From Treponema sp. (GTDB lineage Bacteria > Spirochaetota > Spirochaetia > Treponematales > Breznakiellaceae), in assembly GCA_031272575.1 (NCBI GenBank), contig JAISTO010000036.1, forward strand, positions 1 through 44,886: 44,886 nucleotides of DNA. Direction: 5' to 3'. The translations under genes were made by a program, and so were the position numbers. The notes under the pieces were generated by a model. That model saw only the letters and a program-made list of their open reading frames with translations. It was not told the origin of the DNA and searched no databases. Below, piece after piece: positions 7,499 through 16,069 of the stretch (the first letter of the stretch is position 1; each line of letters starts with the position of its first letter).

Positions 7499-9214
7499 AT
7501 GATCAAAGAACGGAGCCCCTGGAAGGTGCTTGACGCCTATCGGGGCACGGATTTTTCGGGGCTGTGGCCCACACTGCCGGAGTTGTTCCGGATAAACGCG
7601 GGGCGCTTTGCGGAGCGCCCCTGCCTGACGATCTACGAGCCGGGCCGCATAAGCCTCAGCTACGCGGAAACGCTTGCGCGGGTCGAGGCTATAGCCCGCT
7701 GGCTTGCCGGCGCGGGCGGCGTGGCAAAGGGCGACCGCGTAGCCATTAGCGGCAAAAATTCGCCGGAGTGGGCCGCGGCCTACCTCGGCATCCTCTTCGC
7801 GGGCGCGGTGGTGGTCCCCATCGACTACCAACTCAAAAACGAGGAGACCGCCCTCCTTATCAAGGCCGCGGGCGCGAAGGTCCTCTTTGTTGACGAGGAA
7901 AAATACCCCGTGTTCCGCGACGCGCCCGCGGGGCTGCGGCATATCATCTCGCTGAAAAAGGGCCCGGGCCTCGGCGACTATGTCTACGATATAGACGGCC
8001 CCCGCAAGGCCATCCCGCAGGCTGCCGAGAGCGACCTGGCCGCTATCCTTTTCACCTCCGGTACGACCGGCGTGCCCAAGGGGGTCATGCTCACTCACCA
8101 GAACCTCGTGGCGGACTGCTACCTGGCCCAGGGGCACCTCGACCTCTTCAAAGAGGACGTGTTTTACGCGCTGCTGCCCATCCACCACTCGTACACGATG
8201 CTGGCGGTCTTTATCGAGACCCTCTCCTGCGGGGCCGAGGTGGTCTTCGGCAAGCGCATGGTCACCAAGGCCATCCTGAAAGACCTCAAAGAGGCGAAGA
8301 TCACGATGCTGCTGGGGGTACCGGTGCTCTTCAACAAGGTGCTGGCCGGCATACTGCGGGGCATACGGGAAAAAGGGCCGGTCGTGTACGGGGCCGTGCA
8401 GGTCCTCATGGGCATATCCGGGGCCATCAAAAAGATGACCGGCAAAAACCCGGGGAAAAAACTCTTTCACACTATCCTGGACAAGGCGAGCCTGACTACC
8501 CTGCGGGTCTGCATCTGCGGGGGCGGCCCCCTTGCGCCGAGCGTCTTCCGCAAGTACAACCAGATGGGCATCGACTTTATCCAGGGCTATGGCCTTACGG
8601 AGACGAGCCCGATCATCACCCTGAACCCGATCGAGCACTACAAGGAGACGAGCGTTGGGCGGGTGCTGCCGCAGACCGAAATGAAGGTGCTCTCTCCGGA
8701 CGAGCGCGGCATAGGCGAGATCGCGGTGCGCGGCCCCATGGTCATGCGCGGCTACTACGAGAACGCGGCGGAGACGGCGGCGGTCTTCACGGAGGACGGG
8801 TTCCTGAAAACCGGGGACCTGGGCTACCTGGACAGCGAGAACTACCTGTACCTCACGGGCCGCGCCAAGAACATGATCGTGACCGAGGGGGGCAAGAACG
8901 TGTACCCCGAGGAGATCGAGAATGAGTTCCAACTCTTCGAGGAGATTGACCAGATCCTGATCCGGGGCTTCGTGCAGGACAAAAAAATGAAGATCGAGGG
9001 CATAGAGGCGCTCGTGTACCCCAACCCGGAACTGAAGGACGAAGCCGGAGCCCCCCTCGCGCCCGAGGCGCTGAGAGCCCGCATCGAGGCGATTATCTCC
9101 TCGGTGAACCAGCGCCTCCTCCCCTACCAGAAGATCGCCCGCACGGTGCTGCTCACGGAGCGCATGGAGGAAACGACCACGAAAAAAATCAAGCGGGATG
9201 AGGTGCGCGCTTGA
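7499..9214 (+). CDS. Long-chain fatty-acid CoA ligase / AMP-dependent synthetase
   Basis: 571 residues from the ATG at 7499 (MIKERSPWK), preceded by AGAGG at 5-nt spacing; the frame is open upstream to 7391. It is an ANL-superfamily adenylating enzyme. The P-loop-like motif LFTSGTTGVPKGVMLTH is near residue 190, then YGLTETSP, the hinge region (TGDLGYLD, TGRAKNMIV) and a C-terminal catalytic lysine region (ETTTKKIKRDEV). It should activate a carboxylic acid, probably a fatty acid, with ATP and CoA. A second, more divergent paralogue is encoded at 31070. The upstream region holds a weak promoter candidate (TTGCAA at 7436). Confidence 0.92.
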   Translation: MIKERSPWKVLDAYRGTDFSGLWPTLPELFRINAGRFAERPCLTIYEPGRISLSYAETLARVEAIARWLAGAGGVAKGDRVAISGKNSPEWAAAYLGILFAGAVVVPIDYQLKNEETALLIKAAGAKVLFVDEEKYPVFRDAPAGLRHIISLKKGPGLGDYVYDIDGPRKAIPQAAESDLAAILFTSGTTGVPKGVMLTHQNLVADCYLAQGHLDLFKEDVFYALLPIHHSYTMLAVFIETLSCGAEVVFGKRMVTKAILKDLKEAKITMLLGVPVLFNKVLAGILRGIREKGPVVYGAVQVLMGISGAIKKMTGKNPGKKLFHTILDKASLTTLRVCICGGGPLAPSVFRKYNQMGIDFIQGYGLTETSPIITLNPIEHYKETSVGRVLPQTEMKVLSPDERGIGEIAVRGPMVMRGYYENAAETAAVFTEDGFLKTGDLGYLDSENYLYLTGRAKNMIVTEGGKNVYPEEIENEFQLFEEIDQILIRGFVQDKKMKIEGIEALVYPNPELKDEAGAPLAPEALRARIEAIISSVNQRLLPYQKIARTVLLTERMEETTTKKIKRDEVRA

Positions 9215-9222
9215 TGGCTTGA

Positions 9223-9259
9223 GTGAAGGGCGCCGCCCCGGCGGGGCGTCACCCTTCAC
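9223..9259. terminator. Bidirectional hairpin between convergent genes
   Basis: GTGAAGGG (9223-9230) pairs with CCCTTCAC (9252-9259), with a further GC-rich stem (CGCCCC/GGGGCG) inside. It lies between the end of the ligase gene and the end of the toxin remnant, and covers the latter's stop codon. No clear T-run. Confidence 0.55.
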
Positions 9260-9441
9260 CAGCCGAAATCCGCATGGCTTCCGGTGCGGGCGGCGGTCGG
9301 GTGGTCCCGATGCCTCGGCGCGAGGGGCACAAAATTTGCCAGCATATCCAGAATCTCCGTAAGTTTTTCCGGGTTCTTGCCGCGTCTGACCATTCGCTTT
9401 AAATCCTGTTTCATCCTGCCGGAGAATTCGATTTCAAGCAT
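9256..9441 (-). pseudogene. YafQ/RelE-type toxin remnant with internal deletion
   Basis: 61 residues. The first 45 match the start of YafQ-family mRNA interferases (SGRMKQDLKRMVRRGKN...LAPRHRDH). The protein then jumps directly to the family's C-terminal end (RTGSHADF). The roughly 30 residues that normally lie between, carrying the core beta-strands and the catalytic Asp-Trp pair, are absent, while the frame stays open. The simplest reading is an in-frame deletion that disarmed the toxin. Its ATG follows directly on the antitoxin's TAA, the normal operon order. Family lengths are from general knowledge. Confidence 0.75.
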
Positions 9442-9681
9442 TTAATCCGCCAGCATCGCCGCGACTGCTTCTTTCGCGGTCTTGTAGGGCCCGTAGATGT
9501 CCCGGCCTGCCAGCACATCTTCCATTGCGGCGATGGTTTCCGCATTAAAGTGCTCAGTCTCCGCATCCCCCGCTTCCTCCGCATCAGCCGGAGTAATGTA
9601 GACGATCTGATCCTTGGGAAAGCGCACCGGTGAAAAAGGCACAAATACCTCGCCGTTATAGCTCGCTTTTATGGTCTGCAT
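9442..9681 (-). CDS. RelB/DinJ-like antitoxin of a type II toxin-antitoxin pair
   Basis: 79 residues from the ATG at 9681, chosen because GGAGG ends 5 nt before it; an in-frame ATG at 9693 lies upstream of that ribosome site. The N-terminus (MQTIKASYNGEVFVPFSP) looks like a small beta-strand DNA-binding/dimerisation part. The acidic middle leads to a C-terminus (AGRDIYGPYKTAKEAVAAML) of the form seen in antitoxins of YafQ/RelE toxins, where this tail wraps the toxin. The gene appears intact although its partner is not. It probably autoregulates in its native form. Confidence 0.7.
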   Translation of the reverse strand: MQTIKASYNGEVFVPFSPVRFPKDQIVYITPADAEEAGDAETEHFNAETIAAMEDVLAGRDIYGPYKTAKEAVAAMLAD

Positions 9682-9775
9682 ACCAACCTCCATGCATCCC
9701 TATTTTACCACACCTCTGCGTAAAAACCAAGGCCCGCGCGCGGGGGTGGGACGGCGCGATGTAGATGACGAGTCC

Positions 9776-9911
9776 GTCACTCCGCGACTTGGAAACGGGA
9801 CCGAGCGGTGCAAGCGCCGCGAAGGTTCCCCTCTCCATCGCGGAGTCTCGACTGCGAGCAGATTCCGCGGTCGAGCCGCGGAATGACGGGGGGCCAAGCC
9901 GCGGAATGACG
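9776..9911. repeat. REP/MITE-like composite repeat
   Basis: The 300-nt gap 9682-9981 is mostly filled by repeats. ACTCCGCGA (9779-9787) pairs with TCGCGGAGT (9838-9846). A perfect hairpin ATTCCGCGG-TCGAG-CCGCGGAAT follows (9862-9884), and a third half-site CCGCGGAAT lies at 9899-9907. The 28 nt around the hairpin are identical to a copy at 20261-20288. A GGAAACGGGACC segment (9791-9802) also occurs in the copy at 32800. Confidence 0.7.
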
Positions 9912-9945
9912 AAGAAAATCCGTCTATGCGTTTATCGTGGCCCCC

Positions 9946-9975
9946 TTGCCGTTCTTTTCCCCTTTGCGCTATACT
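9946..9975 (+). promoter_or_regulatory. Promoter giving a probably leaderless transcript
   Basis: TTGCCG (9946-9951), 18-nt spacer, TATACT (9970-9975). Six nt later comes the ATG at 9982. The six intervening bases (GTCCCC) contain no ribosome site. Confidence 0.6.
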
Positions 9976-9981
9976 GTCCCC

Positions 9982-11304
9982 ATGAACGCACTCGCAAACG
10001 AACTGAACGCCATCCTCGACGGCACGGCCGCGGGGAGGCTTCTGTCGCGGAGGGGGAGGCGGCTGTACTTCCCCCGCGGGATCATCGCGCAGTCCGCCGA
10101 GGCCAAGGCAAAAGGGCATACCGCGAACGGCACGATCGGCATCGCGCAGCAGGGGGGGCATCCGCTCATCCTGCCGGCCATCGCGGAGGCCATGCCGGGC
10201 CTGCGCCCTGAGGAGGCGGTGGCCTACGCGCCCACGGCCGGGGTCGAAGAACTGCGCCGCCTCTGGAAGGAACAGATCCTCGCGAAGAACCCCGGCCTCG
10301 ACCCGGAGCGCATCTCGCTCCCTGCGGTAACGCCGGGGCTCACGGCCGGGCTCTCGTATCTCGCGGACCTCTTCCTGGACGAGGGCCAGACCATGCTGGC
10401 AAGCGACCCCTCCTGGGATAACTACCCCCTCATCTTCGAGGAGCGTATGGGCGCGCGTTTTCGCGCCATACCCTTTTTCGGCGAGGGGCAGGGGGGCGGA
10501 GGGCTCGACCTCGAGGCCATCCGCGCCGCCATTCAAGAAGAAGCGCGGACGGGCCAGGTACGCATCGCCATCAACTTTCCCAACAACCCCTCCGGCTATG
10601 CCCCTACGGAAAGCGAGGCGCGCGCAATCGCCGCCATGCTGCGCGAGGCCGCGGAGGGGGGCGCGGACGTCTTCGTCATCTGCGATGACGCGTATTTCGG
10701 TCTTTTTTACGAGGATGACGTGTGGCCGGTCTCGCTCTTCAGCCTGCTTGCCCATCTGCACGAGCGCATAGTCGCGGCCAAGGTGGATGGCCCCATCAAA
10801 GAGGATTACGCATGGGGGCTGCGCGCGGGCTTTGTCACCTTTGGGGGCGCGGGGCTGGGGCCGGAGCACTACGATGCCCTGCAAAAAAAACTGATGGGGG
10901 CGATCCGCTCCTCCGTGTCCTGCGCGAACACGCCCGCCCAGTCCTTCCTGCTGAAGGCGCTGCGCGACCCGCGCACCCCGGACGAAAAAGCGCGCTTCCA
11001 CCGCCTCATGCAGAGCCGCTACGAGGCGGTGCGCACCTTCCTCGCAGGACATCCCAATCACCCTTACCTCAAGCCGCTCCCCTTCAACTCGGGCTACTTC
11101 ATGTGCTTCCGCTGCCAGGGCATCGACGCCGAGGCGCTCCGCCGCGCCCTGCTGGACGACTACGGCATCGGCGTGGTCGCGCTCGGCAGCGATTGCCTCC
11201 GCATCGCGTACTCGGGGCTCGACCTCGAAAAAATCCCCCTCGTGTACGAGACGATCTACAAAGCGGCGCGGAGCCTGGGGGACGGTCAGGACAAAAATGT
11301 ATAA
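9982..11304 (+). CDS. PLP-dependent aminotransferase, class I/II
   Basis: 440 residues from the ATG at 9982, immediately behind a promoter and without a Shine-Dalgarno sequence; translation is probably leaderless. It is a fold-type I PLP enzyme. It shows TPGLTAGLSYLADL near residue 115, NFPNNPSGY (about 195) for cofactor/substrate contacts, CDDAYFGLFY (the Asp-X-Ala/Gly-Tyr motif binding the pyridine N) and a Schiff-base lysine probably in DGPIKEDYAWGLRAGF. The last motif differs from the usual SXXK, so the subgroup is atypical. The amino-group donor cannot be named. It stands alone, 67 nt before htrA. Confidence 0.85.
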   Translation: MNALANELNAILDGTAAGRLLSRRGRRLYFPRGIIAQSAEAKAKGHTANGTIGIAQQGGHPLILPAIAEAMPGLRPEEAVAYAPTAGVEELRRLWKEQILAKNPGLDPERISLPAVTPGLTAGLSYLADLFLDEGQTMLASDPSWDNYPLIFEERMGARFRAIPFFGEGQGGGGLDLEAIRAAIQEEARTGQVRIAINFPNNPSGYAPTESEARAIAAMLREAAEGGADVFVICDDAYFGLFYEDDVWPVSLFSLLAHLHERIVAAKVDGPIKEDYAWGLRAGFVTFGGAGLGPEHYDALQKKLMGAIRSSVSCANTPAQSFLLKALRDPRTPDEKARFHRLMQSRYEAVRTFLAGHPNHPYLKPLPFNSGYFMCFRCQGIDAEALRRALLDDYGIGVVALGSDCLRIAYSGLDLEKIPLVYETIYKAARSLGDGQDKNV

Positions 11305-11310
11305 ATATTT

Positions 11311-11335
11311 CCCCAAAAATGTAACTTTTTAGGGG
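11311..11335. promoter_or_regulatory. Inverted repeat between aminotransferase and htrA
   Basis: CCCCAAAAA (11311-11319), a 6-nt loop, then TTTTTAGGGG (11326-11335): a stem with one bulge. It could be a weak terminator for the aminotransferase or an operator for htrA. The surrounding 11305-11371 is AT-rich. Confidence 0.35.
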
Positions 11336-11371
11336 ATATTTTGTATTAATTACAGGTACTGGAGGTATAGT

Positions 11372-12889
11372 ATGACATTTATGCAAAGACTTTCGACCAA
11401 AAAGGTACTCATTTTCAACCTGGTGTTGATAGGGGTACTGATCGGGTTCTCGGTGGCGTTCCTGTCGTTTACCTGCGCGGCGCCCGGAGAACGAAACAGC
11501 GCACGGGCGCAGAGCGCGTCCGGCCCTGCCGAGCCCGCGCCGGTCGAGGCGCTCGCCGCGGCGGAGAGCCTGCAAAACGCGTTCCGCTATGTGGCGGACA
11601 AGGTGCTCCCCTCGGTGGTAGAAATCAAAACGGAGACGGTGCAGAAGCAGCGCCTCCCGGACTTCGAGGGTATCCCCTGGGAGTTTTTCTTTGGCCCCCG
11701 CGGCCAGGATCGGCAGCGCGGCCAGGAGCGGGAGTACCGCTCGCAGGGCCTCGGCTCCGGCATCATCGTAAAGCAGGATGGCCGTGTCTACTATGTGCTC
11801 ACGAACAACCATGTCGTAGATGGGGCTGACAGCGGCAAGATCAGTGTGGTGAGCAACGACGGCAAAGAGTACACCGCGAAAATCGTGGGCCAGGACGAGC
11901 GCCGCGACCTCGCGATGATCTCCTTTTCCACCGGGGACACCTTCCCGGTCGCAACGCTCGGCAACTCCGACGCGATCCGCGTGGGGGACTGGGCCATCGC
12001 GGTGGGCAGCCCGCTCGGCTTCATGTCCTCGGTTACCATGGGGATAGTCAGCGCGGTGGGGCGCACCGGCGGGCCCGGCGGCAACATCAACGACTTCATT
12101 CAAACTGACGCCTCGATCAACCAGGGCAACTCCGGCGGGGCCCTCGTCAACATTAAGGGTGAAGTCATCGGCATCAACACCTGGATCGCCAGCAACAATG
12201 GGAGCGGGTCCATCGGCCTGGGCTTCGCTATCCCCATCAACAACGCGAAACGCTCGATCGACTCCTTTATCAACAAAGGTGAAATCAGCTACGGCTGGCT
12301 CGGAGTCAGTTTAACTGAGCCGTCGACGGAAACGGCCGCGGCCCTGGGCCTCGAGGGGAAAAAGGGCGCCCTCGCGGTGCAGGTCTTTATGGGCTCGCCC
12401 GCGGAAAAAGGCGGCATACGCCCCGGCGACTTCATCACTCATGTTGACGGCAAAGAAGCGCGCGGCGTAAACCAGGTAACCATGATGGTAGGCGACCTCG
12501 CGCCCGGGCAGAAGGCGGTCTTCAGCGTTATCCGCGATGGCAGCAGCCGCAACTTCACGGTGACCATCGAAGCCCGCACGGACGAAGTCGCGGCCGAGAA
12601 CCGCAAACTGTGGCCCGGCGTGCAGACGACCGTCATTACCGACGGCCTCCGCTCGCGCTTCAAGACCGGCGATTCCGCGGCCGGCGTCATCGTCGTGCAG
12701 GTCATGGAGGGCAGCCCCTCCGCCGTCATCGGGATGCAGGAAGGCGATATAATCACCGAGATCAACGACAAGCCGGTCAAGGACATCGCCGCGTTCTACA
12801 AGGTCCTCCGCGAGGAAACCGCCCGCGAACTGCGCTTCGGGTTTATCCGCAGCGGGGACGAGTTGGAGTCGCTCAAATTTAAGCGGTAG
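11372..12889 (+). CDS. htrA: HtrA/DegP-type periplasmic serine protease
   Basis: 505 residues, strong ribosome site GGAGG. An N-terminal membrane anchor or uncleaved signal (about 11-33) is followed by a trypsin-like domain with the complete triad: His147 (TNNHVVDG), Asp179 (DERRDLAMI) and Ser254 (QGNSGGALVN). Two PDZ domains follow at about 300-400 and 415-505 (GVIVVQVMEGSPSAVIGMQ in the second). The family degrades or refolds misfolded periplasmic and outer-membrane proteins. The linker before the protease domain is Ala/Pro-rich. Convergent with the DHH gene downstream. Confidence 0.95.
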   Translation: MTFMQRLSTKKVLIFNLVLIGVLIGFSVAFLSFTCAAPGERNSARAQSASGPAEPAPVEALAAAESLQNAFRYVADKVLPSVVEIKTETVQKQRLPDFEGIPWEFFFGPRGQDRQRGQEREYRSQGLGSGIIVKQDGRVYYVLTNNHVVDGADSGKISVVSNDGKEYTAKIVGQDERRDLAMISFSTGDTFPVATLGNSDAIRVGDWAIAVGSPLGFMSSVTMGIVSAVGRTGGPGGNINDFIQTDASINQGNSGGALVNIKGEVIGINTWIASNNGSGSIGLGFAIPINNAKRSIDSFINKGEISYGWLGVSLTEPSTETAAALGLEGKKGALAVQVFMGSPAEKGGIRPGDFITHVDGKEARGVNQVTMMVGDLAPGQKAVFSVIRDGSSRNFTVTIEARTDEVAAENRKLWPGVQTTVITDGLRSRFKTGDSAAGVIVVQVMEGSPSAVIGMQEGDIITEINDKPVKDIAAFYKVLREETARELRFGFIRSGDELESLKFKR

Positions 12890-12905
12890 GATAGCCGCGG
12901 CAGCA

Positions 12906-12934
12906 GAGTTAGGGGGCTTGGAGCCCCCTAACTC
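12906..12934. terminator. 13-bp hairpin between convergent htrA and DHH genes
   Basis: GAGTTAGGGGGCT (12906-12918), loop TGG, AGCCCCCTAACTC (12922-12934): a perfect stem, a likely bidirectional terminator though without a T-run. It overlaps the end of the DHH gene. Confidence 0.65.
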
Positions 12935-14232
12935 CCTATGCGCCCCTTGTGGGCCAGGTAGTCCCAGCGCGTCACGATGCCGATGAGTTTGCCGTTTTCT
13001 ACTATGGGCAGGTGCCCGATGTGGTGCTCGTAAAAGATTTTCTCGATGTCGCGCAGGGTAACGGCAGGTCCGGCGCTGAGAGGCGGCCTGGACATATAGG
13101 CGGATACCGGGGCCTTCATGGCACGGGCCTTGCGCCCCTTCATGATGTCGCGGAGGCTCAGGAAGCCGGTAACTAGCCCGTCAACATTGACGACCGGGAC
13201 GCCGGTAAGGTTCACCCGTTCAAGAAACAACGATGCTTCCCTTAAGGTTGATGTCTCGTAGATCGAGCACACGTTCGGCGTCATAATGTCCGCGGCGCGC
13301 AGGGCAGGCTTAAGCGATGTTTCGAGACGGCTGCAGAGTTCCTCGATAAAAGCGGCCGCGTCCGTGCCGCGGAACTTGGCGGAGGCCGCGGCCTGGTGCC
13401 CGCCCCCGCCGTACGCGGAGAGGAGTTCGTGCAGATCGATAGCGGGCTTTTGGCTGCGGGCGATCAGCAGCATCGTTTCGTTTTTCGGGATGACAAACAC
13501 GGCGAAGTACGCGTCCGGGTTCTGCATTTCCATGACCCGCTCGACGACCGCGGCAAGGCCCTTTACCTGCGCATCGAGTTCCAGTGTGCTGAAGAGGAGG
13601 TCGTGCCCCTGAATCTTGCGGCGCTCTATGCGGGGAAAGAGGCTGTGCAGCACTTCTATTTGCTTGTCATCTTTTATTGTTTCGAGGAAGGACTTGACGA
13701 GACGGAGGGAAGCCCCCTGGCCCAAAAGCCAGGCCGCGGCCTCGAAGTCAGCGGGGCGCGTGTTTTCGTAGAGGAGCCTGCCGGTGTCCGAGTAGATGCC
13801 GGCGAGCGCTATCGTCGCCTCCTGCGGCAGCAGGGACACGCGCCGCTTCATCGCCTTTTTCGCGAGGTAACTGGTGAGTGCGCCGGTTTTGCCATCCTCG
13901 ATGGCCTCGCAGGGTATGTCGCACAACGCTGTCTGGTGATGGTCAAAGATGCTTACCCGCGGCGGGCTCCGGCCGCGTATACGGCTAAAGTATTCCTCCA
14001 CGCGGGCCGCGCGGCAGGTATCCACAATGATGATCTGTTCGATGTCCTCGGTTTCGAGGTCTTTGGGGTTTAAGAAGTCAAAATAGCCTTCGTATAAGTT
14101 GTAGAGGTTTTGCGCGGCCGGATCCACAATGCGCGAGCGCACGAGGCGGTAATCGGGGAACAACTTCTTCACGAGGATAAGGGCGCCGAGGCAGTCCATA
14201 TCCATGTTCGTGTGGCCGAAGGCGATGTTCAT
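12928..14232 (-). CDS. DHH-family phosphoesterase with tandem CBS domains
   Basis: 434 residues. The N-terminal DHH domain has HTNMDMDCLGA (residues 7-17), VDTC at 70 and the family DHH at 97-99. The DHHA1 part carries GGGGHQAAAS near 272, a signature of nanoRNase/oligonucleotide phosphatases. Two CBS domains follow (about 315-370 and 376-430) and usually sense adenine nucleotides. The same architecture is found fused to a tRNA nucleotidyltransferase domain in some bacteria, but that domain is absent here. The start overlaps the stop of the clostripain-like gene (TAATG), so the two are coupled. Substrate not determinable: nano-RNA, pAp or a cyclic dinucleotide are possible. Confidence 0.85.
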   Translation of the reverse strand: MNIAFGHTNMDMDCLGALILVKKLFPDYRLVRSRIVDPAAQNLYNLYEGYFDFLNPKDLETEDIEQIIIVDTCRAARVEEYFSRIRGRSPPRVSIFDHHQTALCDIPCEAIEDGKTGALTSYLAKKAMKRRVSLLPQEATIALAGIYSDTGRLLYENTRPADFEAAAWLLGQGASLRLVKSFLETIKDDKQIEVLHSLFPRIERRKIQGHDLLFSTLELDAQVKGLAAVVERVMEMQNPDAYFAVFVIPKNETMLLIARSQKPAIDLHELLSAYGGGGHQAAASAKFRGTDAAAFIEELCSRLETSLKPALRAADIMTPNVCSIYETSTLREASLFLERVNLTGVPVVNVDGLVTGFLSLRDIMKGRKARAMKAPVSAYMSRPPLSAGPAVTLRDIEKIFYEHHIGHLPIVENGKLIGIVTRWDYLAHKGRIGS

Positions 14233-15776
14233 TACCAGGTCCCCGGGGTGAGCGTATTGTTCGGATCGTACATATACTCGAGGAGTTCCCGCCAGGTTTC
14301 TACCGTGCCGTTGCAGTTCGAATTCGCCGCCTCAAGATGCCCGTAATAGTAGCCCGGTTTCCATTCATTCGTATCCTCATTTGTGTAAAACCAGTGGTAG
14401 GCGTAGTGACTTTTTCTCTCGTAGATTCTATCCCCCCTGCTGAAAAAGATCGACATACCGTTAGCGATATGCGCCCCCTCGAACACCCCGGGCGAGTGTC
14501 CACTGAGATTGTCCTTCCACGCGAAGAGGACGCCCTCCGCGAGGACGTCCTTTATGTCCTGCGCGGCAGTTTGAATCGCGGTTTCGGTCGTACCTGTAAT
14601 AAACGCATCGCAGAGGCTGCCCAGGTCGTAAAAGGGAAAATGCACACTCTCTTTGTTTTCTTGGGTGTAGGAGACCTCATTTTTGAAGTAGGCAATTTCA
14701 GCCGCTTCGCGTATGGCATTTATTTGCGCCTTGCTTATGTCACTGTTTTTCAACGCCGCTCCCAGTTCCGCCGCAAGAGTATCAACCTTTTCCTTAAGGG
14801 TATCGCATACCGAGAGATCAAACGCGCTGAGACAGTGATCATACGTATCATACCACAGTTCGGTAGACAGTTGGTAGGTGCGGGCCACTTGCTCCGCAAA
14901 ATCGCGGCCTGTGCGTATTTCCATAATTTTCTGAAAAAGCGCGGAATAATTCCAGCCCTTGTACTCGAGGCCCGGCGCGGCCGCCATGTAGGACGCGCAT
15001 TTGCGGAACTGGTACGCGATTTCGTACATAGCCATGTCGCAGTCGTCGAACCCGAGGAGGTCGAGTTTGCTGCCTTCTGAATAAAACTTCTCGAGCACTT
15101 CCTGAATTTCCGCTATAAAGAGCTGCCCATCAAGGCCGTACTCCTTGCTGACCGCATCGTAATCTTCATCGTCCGTGCACACAACCGGACTGGGCCCCGG
15201 CAGGTCGACCCCCTGGGCCTCGGAGTTCCGGGTGATGGTTTTTGCTTTTATTTCCGCGGGAGCAACGCCCCCCCCATGGTTCCACAGGATAAGCGCCTGC
15301 TTCGTACACTGCGGGTACTGCTCCCGCGCCCAGCCGACAAACTGGCGGAGTGTTTCTTTGTTGCCCATGTGCTCTTCGTCATTCGCGCCCGTCCGCCAGG
15401 GGGTCCCCCCAACGCTTGCGCTCAGTATGACACGGGAGTTGATCACGCTGGTGTTGCTGTCCGCCAGCACCTCGTAAAGCCGTGTGCCCTTCCATGCGGT
15501 CCCCCGCGACACGGTACCCTCTTTTATACGGTCGTAGAGCGCGACCACGCGGCACTTTTCCCGTTCCCCCTCCGTGAGGAACGACAGCCCCAGTTCCATG
15601 TTGTTCAGGTCGACAACGCCCTCGCTTTCGAGGCTGTTCGCACCCGCCATATACACCATGATAAGCCAGGGTTCACTGTATTCTATGCTGATATCGACAA
15701 AGAGGGGCTCGCCGCAGCCCCCCGCCAGAAGCGCAAGCGCAAGACAGAGCGAAAGCCCCCCATGGGTTCGTTTCAT
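14232..15776 (-). CDS. Clostripain-family (C11) cysteine peptidase lipoprotein
   Basis: 514 residues from the ATG at 15776. The frame is open to 15983 but that would read through a tRNA gene. The signal peptide ends in LLAGGC, a good lipobox (Cys about 24). The peptidase signatures are LILWNHGGG (catalytic His) and LLGFDDCDMAMYEIAYQF (catalytic Cys), spaced as in family C11. It is expected to be a membrane-anchored protease, possibly self-processing after Arg or Lys. The gene starts 6 nt after a -10 box with no ribosome site, so its mRNA is probably leaderless. It forms an operon with the DHH phosphoesterase. Confidence 0.88.
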   Translation of the reverse strand: MKRTHGGLSLCLALALLAGGCGEPLFVDISIEYSEPWLIMVYMAGANSLESEGVVDLNNMELGLSFLTEGEREKCRVVALYDRIKEGTVSRGTAWKGTRLYEVLADSNTSVINSRVILSASVGGTPWRTGANDEEHMGNKETLRQFVGWAREQYPQCTKQALILWNHGGGVAPAEIKAKTITRNSEAQGVDLPGPSPVVCTDDEDYDAVSKEYGLDGQLFIAEIQEVLEKFYSEGSKLDLLGFDDCDMAMYEIAYQFRKCASYMAAAPGLEYKGWNYSALFQKIMEIRTGRDFAEQVARTYQLSTELWYDTYDHCLSAFDLSVCDTLKEKVDTLAAELGAALKNSDISKAQINAIREAAEIAYFKNEVSYTQENKESVHFPFYDLGSLCDAFITGTTETAIQTAAQDIKDVLAEGVLFAWKDNLSGHSPGVFEGAHIANGMSIFFSRGDRIYERKSHYAYHWFYTNEDTNEWKPGYYYGHLEAANSNCNGTVETWRELLEYMYDPNNTLTPGTW

Positions 15777-15782
15777 AGGGTA

Positions 15783-15849
15783 AATATAACAAAAAAACCG
15801 CGGCATGTCAAGGAGACCCCTTGACAAAAAAAAATCAATAAGATAAGAT
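15783..15849. promoter_or_regulatory. Back-to-back promoters sharing a palindrome
   Basis: Minus strand: TTGACA (15811-15806), 17 nt, TATATT (15788-15783), 6 nt, ATG of the clostripain gene. Plus strand: TTGACA (15821-15826), 17 nt, TAAGAT (15844-15849), serving the tRNA-Leu/tRNA-Met pair. The two -35 boxes are the arms of an inverted repeat TGTCAAGG-AGACC-CCTTGACA (15806-15826). Confidence 0.7.
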
Positions 15850-15867
15850 AAAGATGATAATAATCTT

Positions 15868-15949
15868 GCGGCCGTGGTGGAACTGGTAGACACGCTAGCT
15901 TGAGGTGCTAGTGCCGAGAGGCATGGAAGTTCAAGTCTTCTCGGCCGCA
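15868..15949 (+). tRNA. tRNA-Leu (anticodon GAG)
   Basis: Acceptor GCGGCCG pairs with CGGCCGC. The anticodon loop is CTTGAGGT with GAG, there is a long class II variable arm (TGCCGAGAGGCA), and the T-loop is TTCAAGT. The CCA end is not encoded. It is followed after 18 nt by a tRNA-Met gene, probably in the same transcript. Confidence 0.93.
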
Positions 15950-15967
15950 AAAGGTTTTTCCGTTTAT

Positions 15968-16041
15968 CGCAGGGTACTATCAATGGCAGATGGCCAGGCT
16001 CATAACCTGCGCGGCTGGAGGTTCGAATCCTCTCCCTGCTA
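15968..16041 (+). tRNA. tRNA-Met (anticodon CAU)
   Basis: Acceptor GCAGGG/CCCTGC with a mismatched first position (C against T). The anticodon loop is CTCATAA and the T-arm is GGAGG-TTCGAAT-CCTCT. The 1-72 mismatch is a feature of initiator tRNAs, but the anticodon stem lacks the full run of three G-C pairs, so I leave the subtype open (initiator, elongator or tRNA-Ile with modified CAU). CCA is not encoded. Confidence 0.82.
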
Positions 16042-16069
16042 TCTCCTCTTTTCGACAGGAATGAATGTT

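Noticed and set aside
7487..9259. 590-codon open frame antisense to the acyl-CoA ligase, and similar long frames opposite other genes
   Set aside because: These are GC-rich shadows of the real genes: composition and motifs support only the annotated strand.
15268..15275. C8 tract in the clostripain-like gene
   Set aside because: It encodes the invariant His-Gly-Gly-Gly of the active site; codon use explains it.
15777..15983. Longer start for the clostripain-like protein
   Set aside because: The extension reads through the tRNA-Leu gene on the other strand and its own promoter, and would bury the lipoprotein signal.
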